Assembly (NCBI GenBank): GCA_017556565.1
Contig: JAFYMQ010000040.1
Span: forward strand, 1 to 9,883
Length of the DNA: 9,883 nucleotides
Origin: Clostridia bacterium
GTDB lineage: Bacteria > Bacillota > Clostridia > Oscillospirales > Butyricicoccaceae
Direction of reading: 5' to 3'
Both the position numbers and the translations under genes were made by a program. Below, one piece after another: positions 1 to 7,604 of the stretch (its first letter is position 1; each line of letters starts with the position of its first letter). The notes beneath the pieces were generated by a model. It was not told the origin of the DNA. It saw nothing but the letters and a program-made list of their open reading frames with translations, and searched no databases.

Positions 1-1665
1 ACCGGTAACAAGGGTAAATCTCAGTGCGTCTGCACCGTACTTCTCGATAACCTCCAGAGGATCGATGCCGTTGCCCAGAGACTTACTCATCTTTCTGCCC
101 TGGCTGTCTCTGACTATACCATGGAGGAATACGTCATTGAAGGGCTTTTCTTCCATAACTTCCAGGCCGAATGCGATCATACGTGCGACCCAGAAGAATA
201 TAATATCGTAACCTGTTACCAGAACATTGGTGGGATAATAGTATGCAAGCTCCTCGGTCTTTTCGGGCCAACCCATGGTGCTGAAGGGCCACATACCCGA
301 GCTGAACCAGGTATCAAGAACGTCCTCATCCTGCTTGATGTGAACGCTGCCGCACTTTTCGCACTTGTCGGGATCGGTACGGCTTACGGTGATATGGCCG
401 CAGTCTGCGCAGTACCATGCGGGGATGCGGTGACCCCACCACAGCTGACGGGAGATACACCAATCGTGTACGTTCTCCATCCAGTTCATGTAGGTCTTGG
501 TAAATCTCTCGGGAACGAAGCGGATGTCCCCTCTCTTGACTGCCTCGATGTCATGCTCTGCAAAAGGAGCCATCTTGACAAACCACTGTGCAGAGGTCAT
601 AGGCTCAACATTGGTGCCGCAGCGATAGCATGCGCCGACGTTGTGCTTGTATTCCTCGGTGCGGGTCAGCAGGCCCAGCTCATCGAGGTCTTTGATAACG
701 GCTTTTCTGGCTTCCATACGGTCCATGCCGCAGTACTTGCCGCCGTTCTTGTTAATCTTGCCGTCGCCGTCCATAACCAGAATAAACTCAAGGTCATGGC
801 GCTTGCCCATATCAAAGTCGTTGGGGTCGTGGCAGGGTGTTACCTTTACGCAGCCAGTACCGAAGTCCATCTCAACGTAATCGTCACCAAAAATGGGAAT
901 AGGTCTGTTCATCAGAGGCAGGATAGCATTCTTGCCGATGAGGTGAGCATATCTCTCATCCTTGGGGTTGACGGCAATACCGCTGTCGCCCATCATGGTC
1001 TCGGGACGGGTGGTAGCGATCTCAAGATACTCATCACTGTTCTCGATCTGATACTTGATGTACCACAGATGTCCTGCCTGCTCGCTGTACTCGACCTCGG
1101 CATCGGACAGTGCGGTGGTACACTCGGGACACCAGTTGATTATACGGTTGCCCTTGTAGATAAGACCCTTTTCATACAGGGTAACAAAAACCTCACGGAC
1201 AGCCTTGGACAGACCTTCGTCCATAGTAAAGCGGGTTCTGCGCCAGTCGCAGGATGCACCCAGCTTGTGCAGCTGATTGATGATGCGGGAGCCGTACATT
1301 TCTTTCCACTCCCAGACCTTTTCCAAAAACTTCTCTCTGCCCAGATCATAACGAGTAAGGCCGTCTTTGCGCAGTTCTGCCTCGACCTTGATCTGGGTTG
1401 CGATACCTGCATGGTCGGTGCCGGGCATCCACAGAGTGCTGTAGCCCTGCATACGCTTGGTACGGATCAGAATATCCTGCAGAGTATTGTCCAGCGCATG
1501 GCCCATGTGCAGCTGACCTGTTACGTTGGGAGGGGGAATTACGATGGAGAAGGGCTTTTTGTTCTTGTCGACTTCGGCATTAAAAAGACCGCTGTCCATC
1601 CAGAATTGATACAGTTTGTCTTCTGTATCCTTGGGTTCATAAACCTTGGGGAGTTCTTTGATCAT
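1..1665 (-). CDS. valS: Valyl-tRNA synthetase (ValRS), N-terminal 555 residues, cut by left edge
   Basis: This class I aminoacyl-tRNA synthetase charges tRNA-Val with valine in the cytoplasm. The frame reads open from an ATG at 1665 to the left edge. Visible landmarks are PPPNVTG followed by the HIGH-type motif HMGH (residues 53-56), the CP1 editing domain with ATTRPET (217-223) and the [15 protein letters not shown] segment (from 269), [13 protein letters not shown] in the second half of the catalytic domain, cysteine pairs (CPEC near 179, CYRC, CADC and CEKC) suggesting zinc-knuckle insertions, DTWFSSG, and the KMSKS loop at 525-529. A full ValRS is about 880 residues, so the anticodon-binding and C-terminal coiled-coil parts lie outside the window. 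The start is supported by GGAGATATAT just upstream. The T-box leader with a valine specifier codon independently confirms the identity. Confidence 0.97.
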   Translation of the reverse strand, partial: MIKELPKVYEPKDTEDKLYQFWMDSGLFNAEVDKNKKPFSIVIPPPNVTGQLHMGHALDNTLQDILIRTKRMQGYSTLWMPGTDHAGIATQIKVEAELRKDGLTRYDLGREKFLEKVWEWKEMYGSRIINQLHKLGASCDWRRTRFTMDEGLSKAVREVFVTLYEKGLIYKGNRIINWCPECTTALSDAEVEYSEQAGHLWYIKYQIENSDEYLEIATTRPETMMGDSGIAVNPKDERYAHLIGKNAILPLMNRPIPIFGDDYVEMDFGTGCVKVTPCHDPNDFDMGKRHDLEFILVMDGDGKINKNGGKYCGMDRMEARKAVIKDLDELGLLTRTEEYKHNVGACYRCGTNVEPMTSAQWFVKMAPFAEHDIEAVKRGDIRFVPERFTKTYMNWMENVHDWCISRQLWWGHRIPAWYCADCGHITVSRTDPDKCEKCGSVHIKQDEDVLDTWFSSGMWPFSTMGWPEKTEELAYYYPTNVLVTGYDIIFFWVARMIAFGLEVMEEKPFNDVFLHGIVRDSQGRKMSKSLGNGIDPLEVIEKYGADALRFTLVTG

Positions 1666-1697
1666 CGGTATATATCTCCTCTCTAATTTTACAAAAT

Positions 1698-1725
1698 AAA
1701 AAAACCGCAGCCAACAAGGCTACGG
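1698..1725 (-). terminator. Intrinsic terminator of the valS T-box leader
   Basis: On the minus strand CCGTAGCC (1725-1718), a TTGTT loop and GGCTGCGG (1712-1705) form an 8-bp stem with one G-U pair, followed by seven Ts (1704-1698). It lies just after the T-box core and 33 bp before the valS start. This fits the terminator that forms when charged tRNA-Val prevents antiterminator folding. Confidence 0.9.
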
Positions 1726-1933
1726 GACGAGAAAACTCTCGCGGTACCACCCATATTCGCCCATAATAAACGGGCGCACTTTTGCTCCTTGACGCGGAAA
1801 ACGGCATAACTTACTGCTGTTTCAGCCATGCAGCTCAAAGCCGACCTTCCCGCTCGCTTCACGGACGCTTACACCTGCCGCATCCTCTCTGCGCATCTGC
1901 AAAACGGTACTCCTGCTTATCATCGCTTTTACT
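1698..1933 (-). promoter_or_regulatory. T-box riboswitch leader of valS (tRNA-Val sensing)
   Basis: The untranslated leader of valS has the hallmarks of a T-box, which binds uncharged cognate tRNA and switches between termination and antitermination. The conserved T-box core GGGTGGTACCGCGAG reads on the minus strand at 1752-1738; its TGGTACC can pair with the tRNA acceptor end. Upstream lie the Stem I elements: an AGAGAG stretch at 1890-1885, a distal stem-loop, and GGAAG-GTC-GGCTTTGAG. The GTC at 1845-1843 is the likely specifier codon (valine), matching the downstream gene. The core is followed directly by an intrinsic terminator. The 5' end is inferred from the promoter and the Stem I fold was judged by eye. 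Confidence 0.93.
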
Positions 1934-1939
1934 CATATT

Positions 1940-1969
1940 AGTATAGTACATAAAACCCAGTATTGTCAA
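1940..1969 (-). promoter_or_regulatory. Sigma-A type promoter of valS
   Basis: On the minus strand a perfect -35 box TTGACA (1969-1964) is separated by 18 bp from a -10 box TATACT (1945-1940). Transcription would start near 1933, giving a T-box leader of about 270 nt before the valS ATG. No competing promoter as good is visible nearby. Confidence 0.8.
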
Positions 1970-2074
1970 CAGTTTTTACGCTTAAAGCACACTTTGGATA
2001 TATGTTGCAAATTATCCGCGGCGGTTTGTATCAGCAGCCTTTAATCAGGCAATAATACTGTGGGAGGCAGCAAC

Positions 2075-3556
2075 ATGACAACTCAAAAAGTAAGCCGGAA
2101 TATAGACCAAAACATAGAAATCATGCAGTCCATGCTCTGCAATGACAAAACCATAAAACTGCACAGATTCAGACCCTCTGACAAGACTGCAGCGGGGCTT
2201 GAATGCTGTCTATTTTTTGTAGACGGTATGGTCAACTCCCCTCTTGTAAACGACAATATCATCCGCCCTATCGTCACCCATCGCCCAACGGTAGCCATAG
2301 GCAGGGACAAGCTATCCTATATTGAGCAGAGGGTGCTGCAGGCAAACGAAACGTCCCAGTCGGATGACTTTGATACCATCATTTATTCTCTGCTGTACGG
2401 AGATACTGTTGTATTCTGCGACGGATGCAGCAAGGCTCTGATAATAGGCACCAAGAACTTTCTCAGACGCGGCACAGAAGAGCCGCCCAACGAGCCGCTG
2501 CTCAAAGGGCCAAGAGAGGGTTTTACCGAGCCAATACTGATGAATATCTCTCTGCTGCGGCGCAAGATACGCAACAAGCGGCTTAAAGTCGAGTATTTTC
2601 AGCTTGGGAGTGTCACACAGACCACCTGCTGTATCTGTTATGTAGACGGATGCGCCAAAGAATCTACGGTAGAGGAGCTGAAAAAGCGGCTTGAGGCAAT
2701 AAACCGCGACGGCATACTGGACACAAACTACATTGCCGAGCAGATTCAGGAAAAGAAATGGTCGCCTATCCGCAACACGGGGTCAACAGAGCGCCCCGAC
2801 GTAGCCGCCGCAAAGCTGCTTGAGGGTAGAGTAGCCATATTTGTTGACGGCTCGCCCGTTGCGCTGACCGTGCCGTATATTTTTCTTGAGTCTTTTCAAT
2901 CACCCGAGGACTATTACGTCAATTTCTATTTTGCCGCCATAAACCGCTCACTGAGGATATTGGGATTTTTGCTGTCCATATCCATCCTGCCTATATTCAT
3001 CGCGCTGATGCGGTTTCATCGGGAGCTTATCCCCTCTCAGCTGCTTTTGTCAATGGCGGCGTCCAGACAGGGCGTACCCTTCAGCATAACAGCCGAGGCT
3101 ATAATGCTGCTTCTTGCATTTGAGATTCTGCGCGAAGCAGGCTCTCGCACCCCCGCCTCATTCGGTCAGACACTATCGGTTGTTGGCGGTCTTGTGGTGG
3201 GTCAGGCGGCGGTCGATGCCCATATCGTGTCCCCTGCCATGCTTATCGTAATAGCTTTTTCCGGTATTACCGGACTGATCGCTCCCAAGCTGAAATCAAC
3301 AATAATCTGGATACGGCTTGTACTGATGGTACTCAGCATGCTGCTTGGTCTGTACGGATATATTCTTGGTATGCTGTGGCTGTTGCTGCTATTGGCTGAA
3401 CAGTCGTCATTCGGTATCCCCACACTGTCAAATATGCCAATAGTTAAGCTTGGCTGTGCCGAAGACAGTATAATCCGATTCCCCTTCCACCTGATGAAAG
3501 ACAAAGAAAGATTCCTGTCCAAAAGGAGCGATCTCAAATCAAAAGACTGTGTGTGA
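2075..3556 (+). CDS. gerAA: GerA-family spore germinant receptor, A subunit
   Basis: This 493-residue protein is the A subunit of a spore inner-membrane nutrient receptor (GerAA/GerKA family). Residues 1-290 form the soluble domain, containing the family motif EGRVAIFVDGSPVALTVPY (250-268) and FQSPEDYY (274-281). A membrane part follows with segments around 292-312, 340-355, 384-404 and 410-440, including the conserved VVGGLVVGQAAVDA (369-382). The length is typical. The ATG at 2075 is chosen because GGGAGG lies 7 nt upstream; an in-frame GTG at 2060 has no such site. The soluble domain is rich in cysteine (nine between residues 22 and 193), which I regard as unusual. It is first in a three-gene operon and its end overlaps the next gene. 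Which germinant it senses cannot be told from sequence. Confidence 0.94.
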   Translation: MTTQKVSRNIDQNIEIMQSMLCNDKTIKLHRFRPSDKTAAGLECCLFFVDGMVNSPLVNDNIIRPIVTHRPTVAIGRDKLSYIEQRVLQANETSQSDDFDTIIYSLLYGDTVVFCDGCSKALIIGTKNFLRRGTEEPPNEPLLKGPREGFTEPILMNISLLRRKIRNKRLKVEYFQLGSVTQTTCCICYVDGCAKESTVEELKKRLEAINRDGILDTNYIAEQIQEKKWSPIRNTGSTERPDVAAAKLLEGRVAIFVDGSPVALTVPYIFLESFQSPEDYYVNFYFAAINRSLRILGFLLSISILPIFIALMRFHRELIPSQLLLSMAASRQGVPFSITAEAIMLLLAFEILREAGSRTPASFGQTLSVVGGLVVGQAAVDAHIVSPAMLIVIAFSGITGLIAPKLKSTIIWIRLVLMVLSMLLGLYGYILGMLWLLLLLAEQSSFGIPTLSNMPIVKLGCAEDSIIRFPFHLMKDKERFLSKRSDLKSKDCV

Positions 3557-4605
3557 TCATATCAGCAGCTGCTATTATGCTCAGCGGCTGCTCAACATCT
3601 ACCGAGATAGACAAGCTGATGATAGTATCGGGACTGTCCATAGACGGAGGCGAAGAATACAGTATAACCAGCCAGATAGTAAATCTGCAGGACGCCAGCC
3701 AGAATAATCTGTCACCGATTTTGCTCGAAACAAGCGGCACAACCATTGCGGATGCTATGGCATCATTGGCTCAGCTTGAGGGACAGAAACTGTATTTTAC
3801 CCATGCACAGGCTATACTGATAAGCGCAGACCGTCTGCAAAACGGCGAGGCTGCCCATCTGATAGATCTGCTCAATATGGCACCGAGATTCCGCTCATCG
3901 ATACGGCTTGCGGCAACAGTCGGCAGTGCAAAAGAGGTGCTGCAGACAGAGCCGCACACAGACCCTATATCGGCATTCTCCATACGTGACTCAATAAGCG
4001 AAAGCTACCGTATGCTGAGAGCGCCTGATATGCCCTTTTATATTTTTCTCAACGATACGCTTGAGAGCGGAATAGACGGAATACTGCCCCTGCTTGATGT
4101 TGACGATACGGGAGATACACCTTTGCCGCATGTGTGCGGAACGGCTTTGTTCAAAGACGCTGTAATGGTAAACACCCTTACATCAGAAGAGACAAAATAC
4201 CTGCTTATCTCAAAAGAAAAGGTCAGCAATGCGATCTATACTACCGATACCCACTCATTTTTGATAAACAGCGGCAAGTCTGATATGAAGTACAAAGACG
4301 GCAAAATTATCTTCACTATCAAGCTTGAGCTGTCACTGATCGAGGGCGAAAACGCAGGCAACAAAGCCCTGGAAAAACTGGTGATCGATGATATGGAAAA
4401 CGGTATATATTCCCTGCTTGACAAGCTGAAAGACCTGCAGTGCGACCCTATCGGCATCGGCAGATGCATCAAGCGTACTCATCCAGACTACTGGGCATCA
4501 ATATACCCCGATCAATGGGGAGATATATACTCTCAGCTGACCGTTGATGCCGACATCAAAGTATCAATAGTCCCCTCGCCCAAACTTGCAGGAAAGGATA
4601 ACTGA
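3538..4605 (+). CDS. gerAC: GerA-family spore germinant receptor, C subunit (lipoprotein)
   Basis: This is a Ger(x)C-family lipoprotein, anchored by a diacylglyceryl-cysteine and forming the receptor with the A and B subunits. The C-terminal family signature is visible: CDPIGIGRCIKRTHPDYW and then a hydrophilic beta-rich tail. The start is uncertain. The first conventional start in frame is GTG at 3553, overlapping the gerAA stop; it would give a signal peptide with no basic residue and has no ribosome binding site in range. Reading from ATC at 3538, 9 nt behind AGGAG (3524-3528), gives KRLCVIISAAAIMLSGC after the initiator: a basic n-region, hydrophobic core and lipobox LSGC with Cys18. I annotate that start (355 residues); the conservative alternative is 3553 (350 residues). 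The stop overlaps the next ATG by one base. Family length is usually somewhat greater, about 370-400 residues. Confidence 0.9.
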   Translation: MKRLCVIISAAAIMLSGCSTSTEIDKLMIVSGLSIDGGEEYSITSQIVNLQDASQNNLSPILLETSGTTIADAMASLAQLEGQKLYFTHAQAILISADRLQNGEAAHLIDLLNMAPRFRSSIRLAATVGSAKEVLQTEPHTDPISAFSIRDSISESYRMLRAPDMPFYIFLNDTLESGIDGILPLLDVDDTGDTPLPHVCGTALFKDAVMVNTLTSEETKYLLISKEKVSNAIYTTDTHSFLINSGKSDMKYKDGKIIFTIKLELSLIEGENAGNKALEKLVIDDMENGIYSLLDKLKDLQCDPIGIGRCIKRTHPDYWASIYPDQWGDIYSQLTVDADIKVSIVPSPKLAGKDN

Positions 4606-5675
4606 TGAAAAAAGAACTAACCTCACGTCAGCTTGCATTTTTGGCTGCGATAATACTGTTTGGCAGGCTTTCGCTTATAGGTGAAAGCTCGGTGGGCAGA
4701 GATATATGGCTGGTATTTATTATCGTGCCTCTGCTGGGCCTGCCACTTGTACGTATGTACTCAATGCTGCGCATCGACAACGAAAAAGGCACAAAAGACC
4801 TGTTCAGGCTGGCACTGGGCAGAATACCAGGCGCGGTGGCGGTAATACTGCTGATTTTGGTCGCGATCATTATCGCATCAAGCGGCGTTACACTGTTCAC
4901 GGTATTTATATCCTCCACACCTGTAGAGAATAATCTGCTGCTGCCAAGTATTATAGTGATGTGCATCACCATATCGCTGCTGATGAGTGTATCCGAGGGC
5001 ACACTTGGGCGCAGCTCTATGGTGACCTTTCCCATGATAGCATTACTGCTTGTCGTGTCATTTGCAGCATCGATCAAACACATGGATTTTGGCGCGATAC
5101 TGCCCGTTGCCGAGTACGGATATACAGAAATAGCCAAAGGCATACTGACCTCAATCGGCTTTCAGGTTGCGCCGCTGGTATTTCTTATATTTTCCACAGC
5201 ACGGTGCTCAAGCGCCAAAAAAGTCGGCCGTGCGGTAAGCTTCGGCTTGCTCTGTGCCTGCGCTCTGCTTATGCTTGCTCATCTGCGCAACGTACTGATA
5301 TTGGGTTATCCCTCTGTCAGCTTGTTCAGGTTTCCCAACTACATCGCTCTGACCCAGATCAATATGGGCGATCTGTTTCAGGGTATGGAGATAGTGATGA
5401 CCCAGGCTTTTTTGCTATGCCAGCCCATCAAATCGGCAATGTGCCTGAGATTTGCGTCCCAGATGCTTACCGAGTATTTTCCAAAAACCAAAATGGTATG
5501 GCCTATTGCCCTGCCCCTGCTCGCAGGCGCGCTTACCCTGCTCAACTATGGTGATGCATACGATCTTGTCATATCAAACTTTTACCTCAGATCGTTTATA
5601 TCTTTTACCCTGATAGGAATACCGTTTATTATGCTCCTGTCTCTGGCACTGCGCAAAAAACTGCGCAAAAGTTAA
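4605..5675 (+). CDS. gerAB: GerA-family spore germinant receptor, B subunit (permease-like)
   Basis: This 356-residue integral membrane protein belongs to the endospore germination permease (GerAB) family, a branch of the amino acid/polyamine/organocation transporters thought to form the germinant-binding subunit. About ten hydrophobic segments span the length. The family-typical stretch FRFPNYIALTQINMGDLFQGME lies in the second half, and the N-terminus starts with the usual LTSRQLAFL pattern. The ATG overlaps the gerAC stop (TGATG), indicating translational coupling, and GGAAAGGA precedes it. It is the last gene of the operon, only a few bases before a strong terminator. The gene order is A-C-B rather than the A-B-C order of the Bacillus subtilis gerA operon. 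Confidence 0.94.
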   Translation: MKKELTSRQLAFLAAIILFGRLSLIGESSVGRDIWLVFIIVPLLGLPLVRMYSMLRIDNEKGTKDLFRLALGRIPGAVAVILLILVAIIIASSGVTLFTVFISSTPVENNLLLPSIIVMCITISLLMSVSEGTLGRSSMVTFPMIALLLVVSFAASIKHMDFGAILPVAEYGYTEIAKGILTSIGFQVAPLVFLIFSTARCSSAKKVGRAVSFGLLCACALLMLAHLRNVLILGYPSVSLFRFPNYIALTQINMGDLFQGMEIVMTQAFLLCQPIKSAMCLRFASQMLTEYFPKTKMVWPIALPLLAGALTLLNYGDAYDLVISNFYLRSFISFTLIGIPFIMLLSLALRKKLRKS

Positions 5676-5705
5676 AAAGCATCGGCAAGACGCCGATGCT
5701 TTTTT
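5676..5705. terminator. Shared (bidirectional) intrinsic terminator between gerAB and the convergent GNAT gene
   Basis: AAAGCATCGGC (5676-5686), loop AAGAC, then GCCGATGCTTT (5692-5702) make a perfect 11-bp stem. On the plus strand the stem ends in a run of Ts through 5705. On the minus strand the complement also ends in a T run reading into gerAB's stop. The convergent genes end at 5675 and 5710, so one hairpin can serve both. Confidence 0.93.
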
Positions 5706-5709
5706 GTGC

Positions 5710-6231
5710 TTATTTCATTGTCTGCCAGACTGTTTTTGACAACCGATAAACTGTTACGCACTCACCCTGCTCGTCCGTATAGGTTTCTGCAAGAGAGCAG
5801 CCATAAGACATCGCGGTCTTTTGTGACGGAATATTGGCAGACGGCATATATGAATACACCTCATCAAAGCCGGTATTGTCGAACGTCCAGTCGCGGACTG
5901 CGCGGGCAGCTTCTTTTCCGTAGCCTTTTTGCTGCATATCGCCTCTGATATGGTAGCCTATCTCGGGTTTTGTCTGCCCGTTTATATTCTGCATGGTCAA
6001 ACCGCAGTCGCCTATAAGCTCGCCGCTGTTTTTGAGGCAGACCGCCCACAATCCGAACCCAAACTCTCTGTAGCGGTTTATATTACGGCTGATCCAGCTG
6101 CGAACTCTTGCCTCGTCAAATACATAGGGATAATACCGCATAATATCGGTGTCACCCAGCACCTTGTACAGTGCATCAAAGTCTCGGTCGCACAACTCTC
6201 TGAGAATCAGTCTGTCAGTCTCAATCATCAT
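5710..6231 (-). CDS. GNAT family N-acetyltransferase (RimJ/RimL-like, Acetyltransf_3)
   Basis: This 173-residue protein should transfer an acetyl group from acetyl-CoA to an amine on an unknown substrate. The N-terminus has the classic ETDRLILREL strand. The acetyl-CoA loop is QQKGYG (100-105), followed by helix residues KEAARAVRDW. A late NIPSQKTAMSYGC (133-145) matches the N-x-x-S-x-x-x-x-x-x-x-G pattern of the RimJ/RimL branch. The length is typical of the family. GGGAG lies 6 nt before the first ATG; the second codon is also ATG and could be used. It is the last gene of the minus-strand run, 12 bp after the PAP2 gene and just before the shared terminator. Its substrate (protein N-terminus, antibiotic or metabolite) is unknown. 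Confidence 0.9.
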   Translation of the reverse strand: MMIETDRLILRELCDRDFDALYKVLGDTDIMRYYPYVFDEARVRSWISRNINRYREFGFGLWAVCLKNSGELIGDCGLTMQNINGQTKPEIGYHIRGDMQQKGYGKEAARAVRDWTFDNTGFDEVYSYMPSANIPSQKTAMSYGCSLAETYTDEQGECVTVYRLSKTVWQTMK

Positions 6232-6243
6232 ACAATTCTCCCG

Positions 6244-6888
6244 TTATAAGTCCCAAATCAAAAAATAATACAGTAATACGATGCCGGCGCCAAACAATAT
6301 TCCACCGATGATATCACTCAGCCAATGAACACCCGAAAGCAGCCTTGCCACAACCATAAAAGCCGTAAATAATACACCCGCCCCGCTCAGCACTCTGCGC
6401 GCAACAGACGATCTGATACGCAGATTAAGCTCCATGACCGCCGTAGGCATTACGCAAAGAGCAAGCATTGTTGTAGACGACGGATACGATGCCTCTGCCA
6501 CTCCCTCAATCAGTACAGGGCGGCAGTTAATGACCGCAAACTCAAAGAACACGTACACCGCCATAACAAGCAGGTACACGCCGCCAAGAGCAAGCAGGCT
6601 TCTGTCTACCCTGCGGATGCTTTTGCGTTTGAGCCATTGGCACAAGCCAAACACGCCGAATGCCGCTACACAGACTATGGGAACAATACCAAGCAAATCG
6701 GTAAGCCGATAAAGGCACATATTGACTCCGACCGCCCTATGAACATAGCTGTTGACTGTGGCAAATCCTACATAGCTGCCATCCGGCGCTATCGGTGCTC
6801 TGTCAACTGCAGCGGTCAAAACCGTCCACAGTACAAACATTGCAAATGCCGCAACCGCGGCTGTCAGGATACGTTTTTTCTTTTGCAT
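6244..6888 (-). CDS. PAP2-family membrane protein with altered catalytic motifs
   Basis: This 214-residue protein belongs to the PAP2 (phosphatidic acid phosphatase type 2) superfamily, whose members usually remove phosphate from lipid phosphates such as undecaprenyl pyrophosphate. It has an N-terminal signal-anchor (6-28) and further hydrophobic segments around 64-82, 98-120, 139-153, 167-184 and 193-212. Motif 3 is nearly intact: R182, H188 and D192 in ARLLSGVHWLSD. Motif 1, normally K-x6-RP, reads E116-x6-R123-P124. Motif 2, normally PSGH, reads PSST (136-139), so the acid histidine is missing. The nucleophilic histidine of motif 3 is kept. A conserved subfamily with changed activity is plausible; loss of activity is also possible. 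A strong GGGGGTG ribosome binding site precedes the ATG. Confidence 0.87.
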   Translation of the reverse strand: MQKKKRILTAAVAAFAMFVLWTVLTAAVDRAPIAPDGSYVGFATVNSYVHRAVGVNMCLYRLTDLLGIVPIVCVAAFGVFGLCQWLKRKSIRRVDRSLLALGGVYLLVMAVYVFFEFAVINCRPVLIEGVAEASYPSSTTMLALCVMPTAVMELNLRIRSSVARRVLSGAGVLFTAFMVVARLLSGVHWLSDIIGGILFGAGIVLLYYFLIWDL

Positions 6889-6909
6889 TGTTTCACCCCC
6901 TTTGTATTT

Positions 6910-6938
6910 ATCCTACAAAGAAGGCTGCAGAGTTACAA
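6910..6938 (-). promoter_or_regulatory. Candidate promoter for the PAP2 gene
   Basis: In the 84-bp gap upstream of the PAP2 gene the minus strand shows TTGTAA (6938-6933), a 17-bp spacer and TAGGAT (6915-6910), each matching four of six consensus positions. A perfect inverted repeat TTTGTA-N7-TACAAA (6901-6919) overlaps the -10 box and could be an operator. This is weak evidence by itself, but the gap is the longest in the minus-strand run. Confidence 0.3.
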
Positions 6939-6948
6939 GAAACAAGCC

Positions 6949-6990
6949 GTCACAACCGTGACACGGTCTGTGTCATCGGGTTTTTGTGAC
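6949..6990. repeat. Cluster of overlapping inverted repeats built on GTCAC/GTGAC
   Basis: Overlapping dyads span the end of the HTH gene and the gap before the PAP2 gene: GTCAC-N4-GTGAC (6949-6962), ACCGTG-A-CACGGT (6955-6967) and TGACAC-N5-GTGTCA (6959-6975), with another GTGAC at 6986-6990. None is followed by a T run, so it does not look like an intrinsic terminator. It may be a protein-binding site or an RNA structure. Confidence 0.5.
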
Positions 6991-7578
6991 AAAAAACACC
7001 TTGATGATCAAAAATACGAAGAAAAGCGAGGCAGCATAAGGCTGATTGCCTGCAATAAAAAGCAGCACACCTGCCATGCTGAGCGCAAGTGAGAGTTTGG
7101 CTTTGACAATATGCCATAGCCTGAAGGTCACGTTTTGGAGTGCCAGAGCGGCTATGCCTGCGGCGGTCAAAAGCAGTACAATGCCAAAATACAGCCACTT
7201 GAGGTACTGTGATATATCATGCAGCGAGATAAGTGATACCGACGATACCACCCCTCCTGCCCGCTGAGCAAAGACGGGCAAAAACAGTACAATAATCATA
7301 CTGCAGTCAAGCAGACCGAAAACCAGATCCTGCAGGCGGCTTTTGCTCTGCCTGGTATCGTTTTCGGCAATAGACAACACCTGCTCGCCCGACAAAAGCT
7401 CGTCAACAGTAACAGAGAAGTATGCCGCAATAGCTTTGAGTGAGTCTATATTGGGATAACCTCTGCCCGATTCCCACTTGGATACGGCAGTACGGGATAC
7501 AAAAAGCGCCTGCGCCAATTCCTCCTGAGTGATACCCTTTTGCCTGCGGAGGTGCTGAAGCTTTTGATTAAAATCCAT
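6973..7578 (-). CDS. XRE-family HTH regulator with a multi-pass membrane C-terminus
   Basis: This 201-residue protein has an N-terminal cro/XRE DNA-binding domain (about 5-60): GITQEELAQALFVSRTAV, then SKWESGRGYPNIDSLKAIA, the usual recognition helix and following helix. A linker ending near 83 leads to four hydrophobic segments (about 84-103, 126-148, 161-178 and 181-197). Such membrane-attached XRE proteins are common in Clostridia and are thought to act as one-component regulators; the signal is unknown. The ATG at 7578 is chosen because the HTH domain starts right there and GGAAGAGAG lies upstream. An open frame extends to 7680 but overlaps the preceding GNAT gene and adds no domain. The stop lies inside the inverted-repeat cluster. 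Confidence 0.88.
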   Translation of the reverse strand: MDFNQKLQHLRRQKGITQEELAQALFVSRTAVSKWESGRGYPNIDSLKAIAAYFSVTVDELLSGEQVLSIAENDTRQSKSRLQDLVFGLLDCSMIIVLFLPVFAQRAGGVVSSVSLISLHDISQYLKWLYFGIVLLLTAAGIAALALQNVTFRLWHIVKAKLSLALSMAGVLLFIAGNQPYAASLFFVFLIIKVFFVTKTR

Positions 7579-7604
7579 GATAAAATCTCTCTTCCGAACG
7601 GCGT

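Noticed and set aside
121..1686. Open frame of 521 codons on the plus strand opposite valS
   Set aside because: It is the exact antisense of valS, which has clear ValRS motifs. The antisense translation shows no domain pattern and no ribosome binding site, and long antisense frames are common opposite conserved genes.
2024..2057. Possible sigma-G type promoter before gerAA (GTATC, 18 bp, AATAATA)
   Set aside because: The implied transcription start falls inside the ribosome binding site at 2062-2067, which would harm translation. No better forespore promoter stood out in 1970-2074, so none is annotated although one is expected.
4628..5554. Open frames on both strands within gerAB
   Set aside because: gerAB has full-length family similarity and translational coupling to gerAC; the others are shadows without start signals.
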